Source: Candidatus Aegiribacteria sp. (GTDB lineage: Bacteria > Fermentibacterota > Fermentibacteria > Fermentibacterales > JCC-6). Taken from it: 6,880 nt of DNA. The notes under the pieces were generated by a model. The model did no database searches and was not told the origin of the DNA. It saw only the letters and a list, made by a program, of their open reading frames with translations. The translations under genes and the position numbers were made by a program. The DNA lies in NCBI GenBank assembly GCA_030600975.1, contig JAUVUL010000096.1, forward strand, positions 1-6,880, written 5' to 3'. Position 1 is the first letter of the stretch. Every line of letters begins with the position of its first letter. This document shows positions 1 through 6,158 of this stretch, one piece after another.

Positions 1-1343
1 GCGGAAAATCCTCAAAAAGAAACGGTACCCTGGTTGAATTTACTCCGGACAGGGAGATATTCGGTGATTTCACCTTCCGGGAAGAATTTCTTCAGGACAG
101 GTGCCAGCATTACGCTCATCTGAATGCCGGTCTCAGAATTCGACTGAACGGTACGGATTTTATCTCCGAAGATGGTTTGATGGATCTTCTTCATGATGAA
201 GCGGGGGATTCAGCAATGTATCCTGTTATCTTTTTCCGCGAGCAGACCCTTGAATTCGCACTGACACATACATCCGATTTCGGCGAACGCTATCTGTCCT
301 TTGCGAACGGCCAGTATACGTCAAGCGGTGGAACGCATCTTTCCGCTTTTAAGGAGGGTATAACCAAAGGTATTAACTCCTTCGCGGGGGAAAGCTATTC
401 AGGTCAGGATGTGCGCGAGGGCATAATCGCCGCTGTCTCCATACGGATCAAGGAACCTGTTTTTGAATCCCAGACGAAAACCAGGCTTGGCAACAATGAT
501 ATAAGGGGCTGGATAGTTAACAAGGTTAAAACTGAGTTGGAACAGCATTTGCACAAGAATCCCGAAAGCGCCTCGATTCTGGTCAGCAAAGTTAAGATCA
601 ATCAGAAGGTCCGGACCGAACTTAGCAACGTTAAAAAACAGGCTAAACAGAGGGCCAGACAGGTTGCCCTGAGGATACCTCATCTGAAGGATTGCAAGAT
701 TCACTACGGAGACGACAATAAAAGGGCCGAGGAAACAACGATTTTCCTTACCGAGGGTACAAGCGCAGCAGGAAGTATCATTTCAAGCAGGGATGTTCAG
801 ACACAAGCTGTATTCGCCCTCAGGGGAAAGCCACTTAACTGCTTCGGCAAGAAGCAGGATACTGTCTACAAGAACGAGGAGATCTACAATGTCATGCGTG
901 CAATAAATATCGAGAACGACATCGAAGGATTGAGGTACAACAGGATTGTTCTGGCCACCGATGCGGACGTTGACGGCATGCATATCAGAAATCTCCTTCT
1001 GACGCTGTTTCTTCACTTCTTCGAGGGTCTTGTCCTGGATGAACACCTGTTTATTCTTGATACACCCCTGTTCCGGGTGAGGGACAAAAAGGAAACCGTT
1101 TACTGCTACAGTGAGAAGGAACGACTTAAGGTCGTAAACCGCCTCGGTGAGAAAGCTGAAATAACCAGATTCAAAGGTCTTGGGGAAATTTCTCCGAAGG
1201 AATTCGGACAGTTCATTGGTAAGAAAATGAAACTGGAACCGGTTCGTATCACCAGGCTGAAAGAGGTTCCCGAAATGCTGGATTTCTATATGGGGCGCAA
1301 CACACCTGAAAGACGTGAATTCATCATGGAGAACCTTATATGA
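1..1343 (+). CDS. parE: DNA topoisomerase IV subunit B (GyrB/ParE family), 5'-truncated by the window edge
   Basis: This is the ATP-driven subunit of a type IIA topoisomerase, which pairs with ParC to pass one DNA duplex through another. The frame is already open at base 3, giving 446 visible residues. Roughly 180-200 N-terminal residues carrying the GHKL ATP-binding pocket are missing if the length is usual for the family. Visible in order are the end of the ATPase domain (NGTLVEFTPD), the transducer domain (SSGGTH, then QDVREGIIAAVSI, then FESQTKTRLGN), the TOPRIM domain and the C-terminal tail (ITRFKGLGEISPKEF, ending near FYMGRNTPERREFI). TOPRIM has its catalytic Glu in EGTSAAGS (codon 753-755) and the metal-binding DADVDG (from base 960). 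The RGKPLN motif is intact. The usual EGDSA motif reads EGTSA, so the Asp that is position 426 in E. coli GyrB is Thr. The motif wording resembles the Bacteroidetes-type ParE rather than GyrB; gyrase cannot be fully excluded from a fragment. The stop overlaps the parC start. Confidence 0.92.
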   Translation, partial: GKSSKRNGTLVEFTPDREIFGDFTFREEFLQDRCQHYAHLNAGLRIRLNGTDFISEDGLMDLLHDEAGDSAMYPVIFFREQTLEFALTHTSDFGERYLSFANGQYTSSGGTHLSAFKEGITKGINSFAGESYSGQDVREGIIAAVSIRIKEPVFESQTKTRLGNNDIRGWIVNKVKTELEQHLHKNPESASILVSKVKINQKVRTELSNVKKQAKQRARQVALRIPHLKDCKIHYGDDNKRAEETTIFLTEGTSAAGSIISSRDVQTQAVFALRGKPLNCFGKKQDTVYKNEEIYNVMRAINIENDIEGLRYNRIVLATDADVDGMHIRNLLLTLFLHFFEGLVLDEHLFILDTPLFRVRDKKETVYCYSEKERLKVVNRLGEKAEITRFKGLGEISPKEFGQFIGKKMKLEPVRITRLKEVPEMLDFYMGRNTPERREFIMENLI

Positions 1344-3499
1344 CCGAAACCAGCCTCAGAAGGCTCTATAACCGCAATTTTCTCGAATATGCTTCTTACG
1401 TTATCAAGGACAGGGCCATTCCTGATCTGGCTGACGGCCTGAAGCCGGTTCAGAGAAGGATTCTATGGTCCCTGTACCAGAAGGATGACGGCAGGTTCAA
1501 TAAGGTGGCCAATGTAATAGGTCATTGTATGCAGTTCCATCCCCATGGCGACAGGTCAATAGGAGACGCGCTTGTTTCCCTTGCGAACAGGGGCTTTTTC
1601 ATCGAAAGACAGGGTAATTTCGGTAACATTCTTACAGGCGACGGAGCTTCGGCATCAAGGTACATAGAATGCAGGCTTACTGACCTTGCCCGTGACACCC
1701 TTTTCAATAAAAGGATCACCGATTTCGAACCCAGTTACGATGGACGGAACAACGAACCGGTCCTTCTGCCTGCCAAGCTTCCGGTCCTGCTTTTCCTGGG
1801 GGCGGAAGGAATAGCGGTTGGGATGTCTACCAAAGTACTTCCCCATAATTTCCAGGAGGTTCTGAAGGCTCAGATATTGTGCCTGAAGGGAAAGGATTTC
1901 AAGTTGTATCCCGATTTTCCCCAGGGCGGTCGGATTGACATATCCGATTACGATGACGGCAGGGGAAGGATAAGGAACCGGGCAAGGATAGAGAAGGATG
2001 GCCAGAAGAATCTTATCATCAGGGAACTCCCATGGGGAACCACGACCGAATCGGTAATAAATTCCATTGAACTGGCATCCAAGAAAGGCAAGATAAAGAT
2101 CTCGTCGATCGACGACTATACTACTGACTCCGTTGAGATCAACGTGAGACTTTCCCGCGGAGTAGGAATTGATGAGGGGTTGAAAAGGCTTTTCGCTCAC
2201 ACGGACTGCGAAACATCCAATTCTTCAAATATCGTTGTCATCCAGGACGGGGTTCCTGTTGAAACCACAATCACAGAGATGACCCACTACTGTACCGGCA
2301 GACTGATAGAGATTCTGAAGCTTGAACTCAGGCTTGAAATCAGCGATTACACCGGAAGGCTGCATTGGCTGACACTTGAGCAGATCTTCATTGAGAACAG
2401 ACTCTACAAGAATATCGAGGAATGTACTTCCTGGGATAATGTTAGAGAGGCAGTTCTTCAGAGTCTGAAGCCATTTACAGATAAGATCAATCTGGAAATT
2501 ACCGAAGAGGATATCGACAAACTCCTTTCGTTGAAGATCCGAAGAATATCAAGATTCGATATTGACAGTCACAAGGAAGAGATGGGCATAATCCGGAAGA
2601 AGATGAAGAAGGCGAAGTCCAATCTCAGGAATATTGTACAGTACGCAATAGACTATCTTGAAAAGCTTTTGGAGAAGTATGGGAAGAACTATCCCAGATT
2701 GACCAGTATCGAGGATTTCAGTGATATCGATGTGAAGGAAGTTGCCATAAGAAACCTCAAGGCGGGCTTCAACTCGGATACAGGTCTTTTCGGAACATCA
2801 ATAAAGGGAGAGAAGACTTACAACGTTTCCGAGTATGACAGGTTCGTATATTTCCTTGATAATGGAACTTACAGGGTTATTCCAGTTCAGGACAAGTATT
2901 TCATAGACGGGAATGTACTTTTCTGTGGTGTGCATGACAGGGAAATGGTCTTTACAGCTGTTTATCAGCAGAAGAAAACCAGGATCGCGTTCATTAAGAG
3001 GTTCTGTATCGGCAGTTTCATCCTGGATAAGGAATACAGGTTTGCCTCTGAAGGAGGTGAGGTTGTTTTCTTCACGTGGGAACCTGAGATGAAGCTTGAT
3101 TTCTGGTTCGAGCGAAAGAAGAGGATGCGGAGAAGAAAGGATGAATGCCTCATATCCGATTACCGTGTAACCAGTGAGAACGCAAAGGGCGTTCAGCTTT
3201 GCGGAAAGAAGATCATCTCCAGTATCAAGGGCGTTTCGCTGGATGATGACGATGATGATTCCGTCGCCCCGTCTGAAACCGATATTCCCGACGATGAAGC
3301 TGAAGCTCCCGATGAGGCAGAGGATATACAGGAATCACTTGGTGAGGCTGCCCAAACCGAACCTCCATCGCCAGAAGATGTCATCAAGCAGGCTGAAGAT
3401 TTTCGAGTGCGTTCAGCCGAAACGCTTAAAAGGGTTGAAAAAGTCATCCATCCGGATGACGATGAAGATGCAGGCGACCTTTTTAATAAACTGGATTAA
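1340..3499 (+). CDS. parC: DNA topoisomerase IV subunit A (GyrA/ParC family)
   Basis: This is the 719-residue DNA-cleaving subunit of the type IIA topoisomerase, partner of the ParE encoded just upstream. The start ATG overlaps the parE stop by four bases, with GGAG (1328-1331) eight bases before it. The breakage-reunion domain shows HPHGD (67-71), QGNFGNILTGDGA (91-103) and the catalytic Tyr108 preceded by Arg107 in SRYIECRL. GIAVGM (157-162) carries the Ile that intercalates into DNA in this family. Residues about 330-470 form the coiled-coil gate region. The C-terminal domain (about 480-633) is short and lacks a GyrA box (QRRGGKG), which argues for ParC over GyrA; it looks too short for a full five- or six-bladed pinwheel. 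It contains a basic cluster (ERKKRMRRRK, 591-600) and is followed by an acidic tail (634-719) starting with six Asp. The residue matching E. coli GyrA Ser83 is Arg72. Overall wording matches the Bacteroidetes-type ParC. Confidence 0.92.
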   Translation: MTETSLRRLYNRNFLEYASYVIKDRAIPDLADGLKPVQRRILWSLYQKDDGRFNKVANVIGHCMQFHPHGDRSIGDALVSLANRGFFIERQGNFGNILTGDGASASRYIECRLTDLARDTLFNKRITDFEPSYDGRNNEPVLLPAKLPVLLFLGAEGIAVGMSTKVLPHNFQEVLKAQILCLKGKDFKLYPDFPQGGRIDISDYDDGRGRIRNRARIEKDGQKNLIIRELPWGTTTESVINSIELASKKGKIKISSIDDYTTDSVEINVRLSRGVGIDEGLKRLFAHTDCETSNSSNIVVIQDGVPVETTITEMTHYCTGRLIEILKLELRLEISDYTGRLHWLTLEQIFIENRLYKNIEECTSWDNVREAVLQSLKPFTDKINLEITEEDIDKLLSLKIRRISRFDIDSHKEEMGIIRKKMKKAKSNLRNIVQYAIDYLEKLLEKYGKNYPRLTSIEDFSDIDVKEVAIRNLKAGFNSDTGLFGTSIKGEKTYNVSEYDRFVYFLDNGTYRVIPVQDKYFIDGNVLFCGVHDREMVFTAVYQQKKTRIAFIKRFCIGSFILDKEYRFASEGGEVVFFTWEPEMKLDFWFERKKRMRRRKDECLISDYRVTSENAKGVQLCGKKIISSIKGVSLDDDDDDSVAPSETDIPDDEAEAPDEAEDIQESLGEAAQTEPPSPEDVIKQAEDFRVRSAETLKRVEKVIHPDDDEDAGDLFNKLD

Positions 3500-3505
3500 C
3501 GTTCG

Positions 3506-4636
3506 TTATTCAGCCTCGTTAAGTGTAAGCATATAGACCCTCTGGAAATGCTCGTGCGATGTATTGACAGCGAGAAAACCATGTTCGTCCCCGGTGATCT
3601 TCCAGCTGATCAGATCCAGAGGATTTCCGGGATAGTCCACCGTGGCGTGAAAAAGGATTTCACCACTGAAGTCATATACGCGAAAGACAATTCCCGGATA
3701 GCACCCGAGCCTCACCCACAGCCTTTCGAAGCCATCAGTGAACATTCCAAGTACAGCACGCTTATACGGATCAAGCAAAACAGGGATGTCTATTGGTGAA
3801 CCACCAGTCATCATGTTGATTGTGCTGTTGTAATTATCCATCTCAGTCTGAAGCTCTTCTTCACTTTTCGTTACTCTATGGAAAATTTCATCCTCAATGT
3901 GGAGAAAAGGAGTTCCATCAGGCTCACAGCCATGAATAACGAATTCATCGATAGATGACTGTGAGTAGAAGACCAGGCCATCGCGGGTGGCACAGCAGTA
4001 TATGGTACCCTCTCTGTTCCTGGAGAGATCAATTACATCGGGTTCCGTACTCCATTCGAATTCAAGGCTGAAGTACTCCATCGAGGAATCCTCATCACCA
4101 TCCCACCTCGCGAGAGTCGAAACCATCTTAATCTTTCCTTCTTCCGGCTTTGCAGTTGTCTTTATCCCTATGAACCCACCGCCGTCCAGAGCAGAAACTA
4201 TATATGGAGTTAAGAAATGCCAGGTCATCTGACCCTGATATTCGTAGTTGCTGTCAAACAACGCGATTCCATCCTGATCTCTGATCAGCAGGCTACCATC
4301 GGAATAGAACTTCAAGCTACCCGGCATATGGAACTCACCGGGTCCTTCGCCTTCCCGCCCTATTGTTCTGATGAATTCACCATCAGGTGTGTACATGAAT
4401 ACAGCGTGCTTCATTCTGTCTGCAAACACGATATCCCCATCGGGCGAATGTGTGGGACTGGAAACCCACCCGAGAATGTAGTTCGTGTCACCGCTCTCGA
4501 CCCCTATCGAGTCGGCAATAACGAGTCTGTACTCTATATGGGGTAGTTCGGGAGGTGATTCGTCAGTCCCGCAACCAATCAGTATAACGGATATAGTTAA
4601 GAGTACTCCGATTGATGAATTCGAGCAGTACCTCAT
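3506..4636 (-). CDS. Six-bladed beta-propeller lipoprotein (NHL-like), exported
   Basis: The predicted protein has 376 residues and is lipid-anchored outside the inner membrane. I chose the ATG at 4636 over an in-frame ATG at 4687 because AGGAG sits five bases before it and because the protein then begins directly with a lipoprotein signal. That signal has a short n-region (MRYCSNSS), a hydrophobic core (9-20) and a lipobox L-I-G-C with Cys22. Repeated PDG/SDG turns between beta-strands (THSPDGDIVFAD, YTPDGEFIRTIG, YSDGSLLIRDQDG, DFSGEILFH) indicate propeller blades. GREGEGPGEF (93-102) is the hallmark loop of six-bladed propeller proteins common in FCB and Gemmatimonadetes genomes. Such proteins are thought to bind ligands or partners, but no substrate is known and I assign none. 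There is an odd polar insert around 255-285. The gene converges on parC with six bases between the stop codons, and nothing near it suggests an operon. Confidence 0.82.
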   Translation of the reverse strand: MRYCSNSSIGVLLTISVILIGCGTDESPPELPHIEYRLVIADSIGVESGDTNYILGWVSSPTHSPDGDIVFADRMKHAVFMYTPDGEFIRTIGREGEGPGEFHMPGSLKFYSDGSLLIRDQDGIALFDSNYEYQGQMTWHFLTPYIVSALDGGGFIGIKTTAKPEEGKIKMVSTLARWDGDEDSSMEYFSLEFEWSTEPDVIDLSRNREGTIYCCATRDGLVFYSQSSIDEFVIHGCEPDGTPFLHIEDEIFHRVTKSEEELQTEMDNYNSTINMMTGGSPIDIPVLLDPYKRAVLGMFTDGFERLWVRLGCYPGIVFRVYDFSGEILFHATVDYPGNPLDLISWKITGDEHGFLAVNTSHEHFQRVYMLTLNEAE

Positions 4637-4641
4637 TTGTT

Positions 4642-4646
4642 CTCCT
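4642..4646 (-). promoter_or_regulatory. Ribosome binding site fixing the lipoprotein start
   Basis: AGGAG on the minus strand lies five bases before the ATG at 4634-4636. The farther ATG (4685-4687) has no comparable site, so this element decides the start. The same bases can pair with CTCC just upstream (minus-strand CTCC-TAAA-GGAG, plus-strand 4642-4653), so the site may be partly hidden in a small hairpin. Confidence 0.7.
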
Positions 4647-4863
4647 TTAGGAGTGCTTCCACGAATAGTCGCACAATTCAAAACCATCGTGACGGAGTGG
4701 TCCGATTCAGGATGTTTTGTTTATGTGTAGATGTCAAGTTAGAAACTGCAATATAACAGTACTCTACATAAGTAATGACACATACTTTTCAGTAAGGTAA
4801 CGGCATATTAATGCGATAAGTGATATATTCTTATTATAGCGCTTGGAATTTCTGACGATGTTT

Positions 4864-4896
4864 CGGGAACCAATCCCGGTTGGGTGAAGATCCAAC
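4864..4896 (+). promoter_or_regulatory. Two adjacent hairpins in the leader of the secreted-protein gene
   Basis: CGGGA (4864-4868) pairs with TCCCG (4874-4878) around the loop ACCAA. Immediately after, GTTGG (4879-4883) pairs with CCAAC (4892-4896), and a G-T wobble can extend the second stem inward. The two stems abut without a spacer. An alternative pairing, CCAA (4870-4873, shared with the first loop) with TTGG (4880-4883), would exclude both. A loosely T-rich stretch follows (4900-4913), but it is not a clean U-tract. This could be a leader element or a weak terminator; I do not recognise a riboswitch family. Confidence 0.35.
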
Positions 4897-4914
4897 TGCT
4901 TTATTCCTTTCCTT

Positions 4915-4936
4915 GCGTAGGTTTAGCGCAGGTTTA
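4915..4936 (+). repeat. Tandem 11-bp direct repeat upstream of the secreted-protein gene
   Basis: GCGTAGGTTTA (4915-4925) is followed directly by GCGCAGGTTTA (4926-4936), with one mismatch in eleven. A period of 11 bases is about one helical turn, so a protein could bind both copies on the same face, as OmpR/PhoB-family regulators do. The repeat lies 30 bases before the start codon. It may be an operator or a simple duplication. Confidence 0.55.
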
Positions 4937-4965
4937 CACTTAATGGTCATAAATGGGGGTATGTT

Positions 4966-5529
4966 ATGCAGTTAGGCGTACTTTTATCGCTTCTCTCTGT
5001 CCTATTGGCATCTCAAGGCGTATCTTTCAGTGAGAAGTCATCAACACAATCGGAGAGTAACAGTATCAGTAATAATCTGATATTCATGAATGAGAATGGG
5101 CATGAAATACAGATGGGAACTGACTATGCAATATGCTGTGATATCTGGGAACCGGGTTATATTGATGAGTATTCGCTGAAGATTTTCTTCTATGATCCGT
5201 CCAGTCAAACATCATTCTGGAAACTGTTTTTAATAGTAGAAAACATTACTGTTGACACCACCTATTCATTCCCTACCAATGGATCTCCTTTCAAAATGTT
5301 CCTTATCGATATCAGTAATTCAAACCAGCTCTCAAGTAACACAACTGCATCGTCAGGAAACATCACCATTACTACATTTGACTGTGGTCCGCCGATCAGA
5401 GTTTCCTTTACAATTAATGCCACAATTGGAAGTGAGCTTGGAGACGGGCCATCAGTGCATGTCAGTGGGGATTTCAGTTGTACTATTTACTCAAATCCGG
5501 CTCCTTTTGGCTGCAGATTCTCTATGTAA
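4966..5529 (+). CDS. Small secreted beta-rich protein of unknown function
   Basis: The predicted protein has 187 residues and I do not recognise its family. The start ATG follows GGGGG (4955-4959) with six bases between; the overlapping ATG at 4961 leads to a stop after four codons. The N-terminus MQLGVLLSLLSVLLASQG is a hydrophobic signal-like segment with probable cleavage around residues 17-20, but no Lys or Arg precedes the core, which is unusual for Sec signals. There is no lipobox Cys. The mature part is rich in Ser, Thr and Asn with alternating hydrophobic residues, suggesting a beta-sandwich. Residues 129-173 (SGNITITTFD..., VSFTINATI, VHVSGDFSCTI) resemble the tail of small Bacteroidetes-type extracellular domains in which a TITxFD strand precedes a GxF strand; this is a tentative resemblance only. 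The five Cys (57, 58, 140, 172, 183) could form disulphides. The DNA looks more AT-rich than parC. Confidence 0.68.
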   Translation: MQLGVLLSLLSVLLASQGVSFSEKSSTQSESNSISNNLIFMNENGHEIQMGTDYAICCDIWEPGYIDEYSLKIFFYDPSSQTSFWKLFLIVENITVDTTYSFPTNGSPFKMFLIDISNSNQLSSNTTASSGNITITTFDCGPPIRVSFTINATIGSELGDGPSVHVSGDFSCTIYSNPAPFGCRFSM

Positions 5530-5753
5530 GCATGCTCAGTAAGGTCTGAAGGGCAGGGTTAACTCCTGAACTGATATCCGATGCAGCTGAAGAACCGATT
5601 ACTTGACAAGGATAAATTGATGTATTTACTGAATTAAAGAAATCGGCAGAACAGGAAATGTCTCGGTATTCCTGCTTGAGAAGGTGTTTGAATGATGAAA
5701 AGATTCGGACTGAAGAATGCACAGTTTCATGTGGGCAGTGCCGCAGACCGTTG
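5530..5753. other. Non-coding or degenerate stretch after the secreted-protein gene
   Basis: I see no convincing gene. A minus-strand frame (stop near 5522) and a plus-strand Cys-rich frame (5658-5771, with a CGQC motif) stay open but lack good starts and recognisable composition. No GC-rich stem with a following T-tract marks the end of the upstream gene. The stretch is best read as degenerate accessory DNA next to the transposase remnant. Confidence 0.4.
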
Positions 5754-5912
5754 TTAATGGTACTTACGTAATAAGAGTAACCTGCTGCAATCTTCTTGCA
5801 GGAACAAGGATTGTCGTTCTAAATTAGAGGTTGCCTGCAACCGGCGTTCGACTTTATCGATACTCTCCAACATGTGCACCGCTATGTCTTCCAGAAGCAT
5901 TATATCAGACAT
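5754..5912 (-). pseudogene. Short HepT/DUF86-like N-terminal fragment
   Basis: This is a 52-codon frame. Its ATG (5910-5912) is preceded by GGGAGG (complement of 5919-5924) at a six-base spacing, the best ribosome binding site in this region. The translation starts MSDIMLLEDIAVHMLESID and continues KVERRLQATSNLE. The ILxxIxxIExR-type helix resembles the first helix of HepT-like (DUF86, HEPN-fold) proteins, which pair with MntA nucleotidyltransferases as toxin-antitoxin modules. Full HepT proteins are usually about 110-140 residues and carry an RX4-6H motif later in the chain. That part is absent here, and the last 20 codons no longer look family-like. It is most likely a truncated, frameshifted remnant; a genuine small coiled-coil protein is the alternative. 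The family call rests on one short helix and is tentative. Confidence 0.35.
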
Positions 5913-5918
5913 AGACTG

Positions 5919-5924
5919 CCTCCC
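5919..5924 (-). promoter_or_regulatory. Strong ribosome binding site before the HepT-like fragment
   Basis: GGGAGG on the minus strand lies six bases before the ATG at 5912. It is the main reason to regard this short frame as derived from a real gene. Confidence 0.5.
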
Positions 5925-5926
5925 GT

Positions 5927-6010
5927 TCAATACGCTTCTTCAAGCTGCTCCTTGGCATGGACCATTGCGTAAAGGTCTGGGATGTCAATGCATTGAAACC
6001 GAAGGTTCCT
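5927..6010 (-). pseudogene. C-terminal tail of a minus-strand frame upstream of the HepT-like fragment
   Basis: Reading leftward from about 6010, the frame gives RNLRFQCIDIPDLYAMVHAK, then EQLEEAY and stop. It ends 14 bases before the ATG of the HepT-like fragment, and that gap holds the GGGAGG site, which is typical operon spacing. The segment DLYAMVHAKEQLEE resembles the sxFDLvxLKEELEE helix of MntA-type minimal nucleotidyltransferases, the usual partners of HepT, although the family normally continues past this helix. Upstream of about 6015 the DNA belongs to the plus-strand transposase remnant, so the 5' part is lost. Homology is suggestive only. On the plus strand the same bases also read partly like a frameshifted transposase (see rejected items). 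Confidence 0.25.
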
Positions 6011-6020
6011 CGAAGAGAAA

Positions 6021-6158
6021 TGCCCGAAGTGCGGAGGAGAGATGAAAGTCCTCTCCTTCATCGAGCAGCCGTTTGTCATAAGGCGCATCCTGAAACACCT
6101 TGATCTCTGGGCATACCCCAGGCCTCCGCCTGAGCCACTGGAACTTGTCTGTGAACGA
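6021..6158 (+). pseudogene. IS91-like (Y2, Transposase_32) transposase, C-terminal remnant
   Basis: About 46 codons encode CPKCGGEMKVLSFIEQPFVI and then RRILKHLDLWAYPRPPPEPL. This is the typical end of IS91/IS801-type rolling-circle transposases: a CPxCGG zinc-finger half, an xVIxFIExPxVIRRILxHLxLW helix and a Pro-rich tail. The rest of the enzyme, with the HUH metal site and two catalytic Tyr, is missing. In this frame there is a stop at 5994-5996, only nine codons upstream of the first Cys, so no intact start exists. The frame stays open to 6599 but runs antisense through the outer-membrane protein gene, so the true end is probably soon after the Pro-rich stretch. It is a fossil of a past insertion and cannot be active alone. 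Confidence 0.7.

Larger units (their letters stand above)
4637..4965. other. Divergent intergenic region (329 bases) between two exported-protein genes
   Basis: There is no credible coding frame here. The region should hold promoters for both the leftward lipoprotein gene and the rightward secreted-protein gene. It is visibly AT-rich between about 4735 and 4850. A TATTAT at 4832-4837 (+) could be a -10 box for the rightward gene, but the best -35 candidate (TTAATG, 4808-4813, 18-base spacer) is poor. That promoter would give an untranslated leader of about 120 bases containing the two hairpins and the 11-bp repeats listed separately. On the minus strand a perfect TTGACA (complement of 4732-4737) has no good -10 at 16-18 bases. 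I therefore do not assign a promoter with confidence. Confidence 0.5.

Noticed and set aside
1655..2200. 181-codon minus-strand frame inside parC
   Set aside because: It is antisense to highly conserved breakage-reunion domain codons and has no domain resemblance; it is a shadow frame.
3193..3447. Ser-rich minus-strand frame antisense to the ParC acidic tail
   Set aside because: The Ser runs simply mirror the Asp and Glu codons of the tail.
4732..4737. Perfect TTGACA on the minus strand as -35 box for the lipoprotein gene
   Set aside because: No TATAAT-like hexamer occurs 16-18 bases downstream, so it is probably chance.
4864..4913. Intrinsic terminator
   Set aside because: The stems are short and the following T-rich stretch is interrupted by C; there is also no plus-strand gene directly upstream to terminate.
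5522..5722. Minus-strand frame of 66 codons antisense to the end of the secreted-protein gene
   Set aside because: No ribosome binding site, and Ser- and Cys-rich composition without domain features.
5658..5771. 37-residue Cys-rich plus-strand frame with CGQC
   Set aside because: The ribosome binding site is weak and too close, there is no recognisable family, and it overlaps degenerate DNA.
5955..6001. Plus-strand extension of the transposase upstream of the zinc finger (AWTIA, then KVWDVNAL in another frame)
   Set aside because: It resembles the family segment before CPKCGG but needs two frame changes and a roughly 25-base insertion. The same bases read without shifts on the minus strand with operon-like spacing and a good ribosome binding site. 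I cannot fully exclude it.
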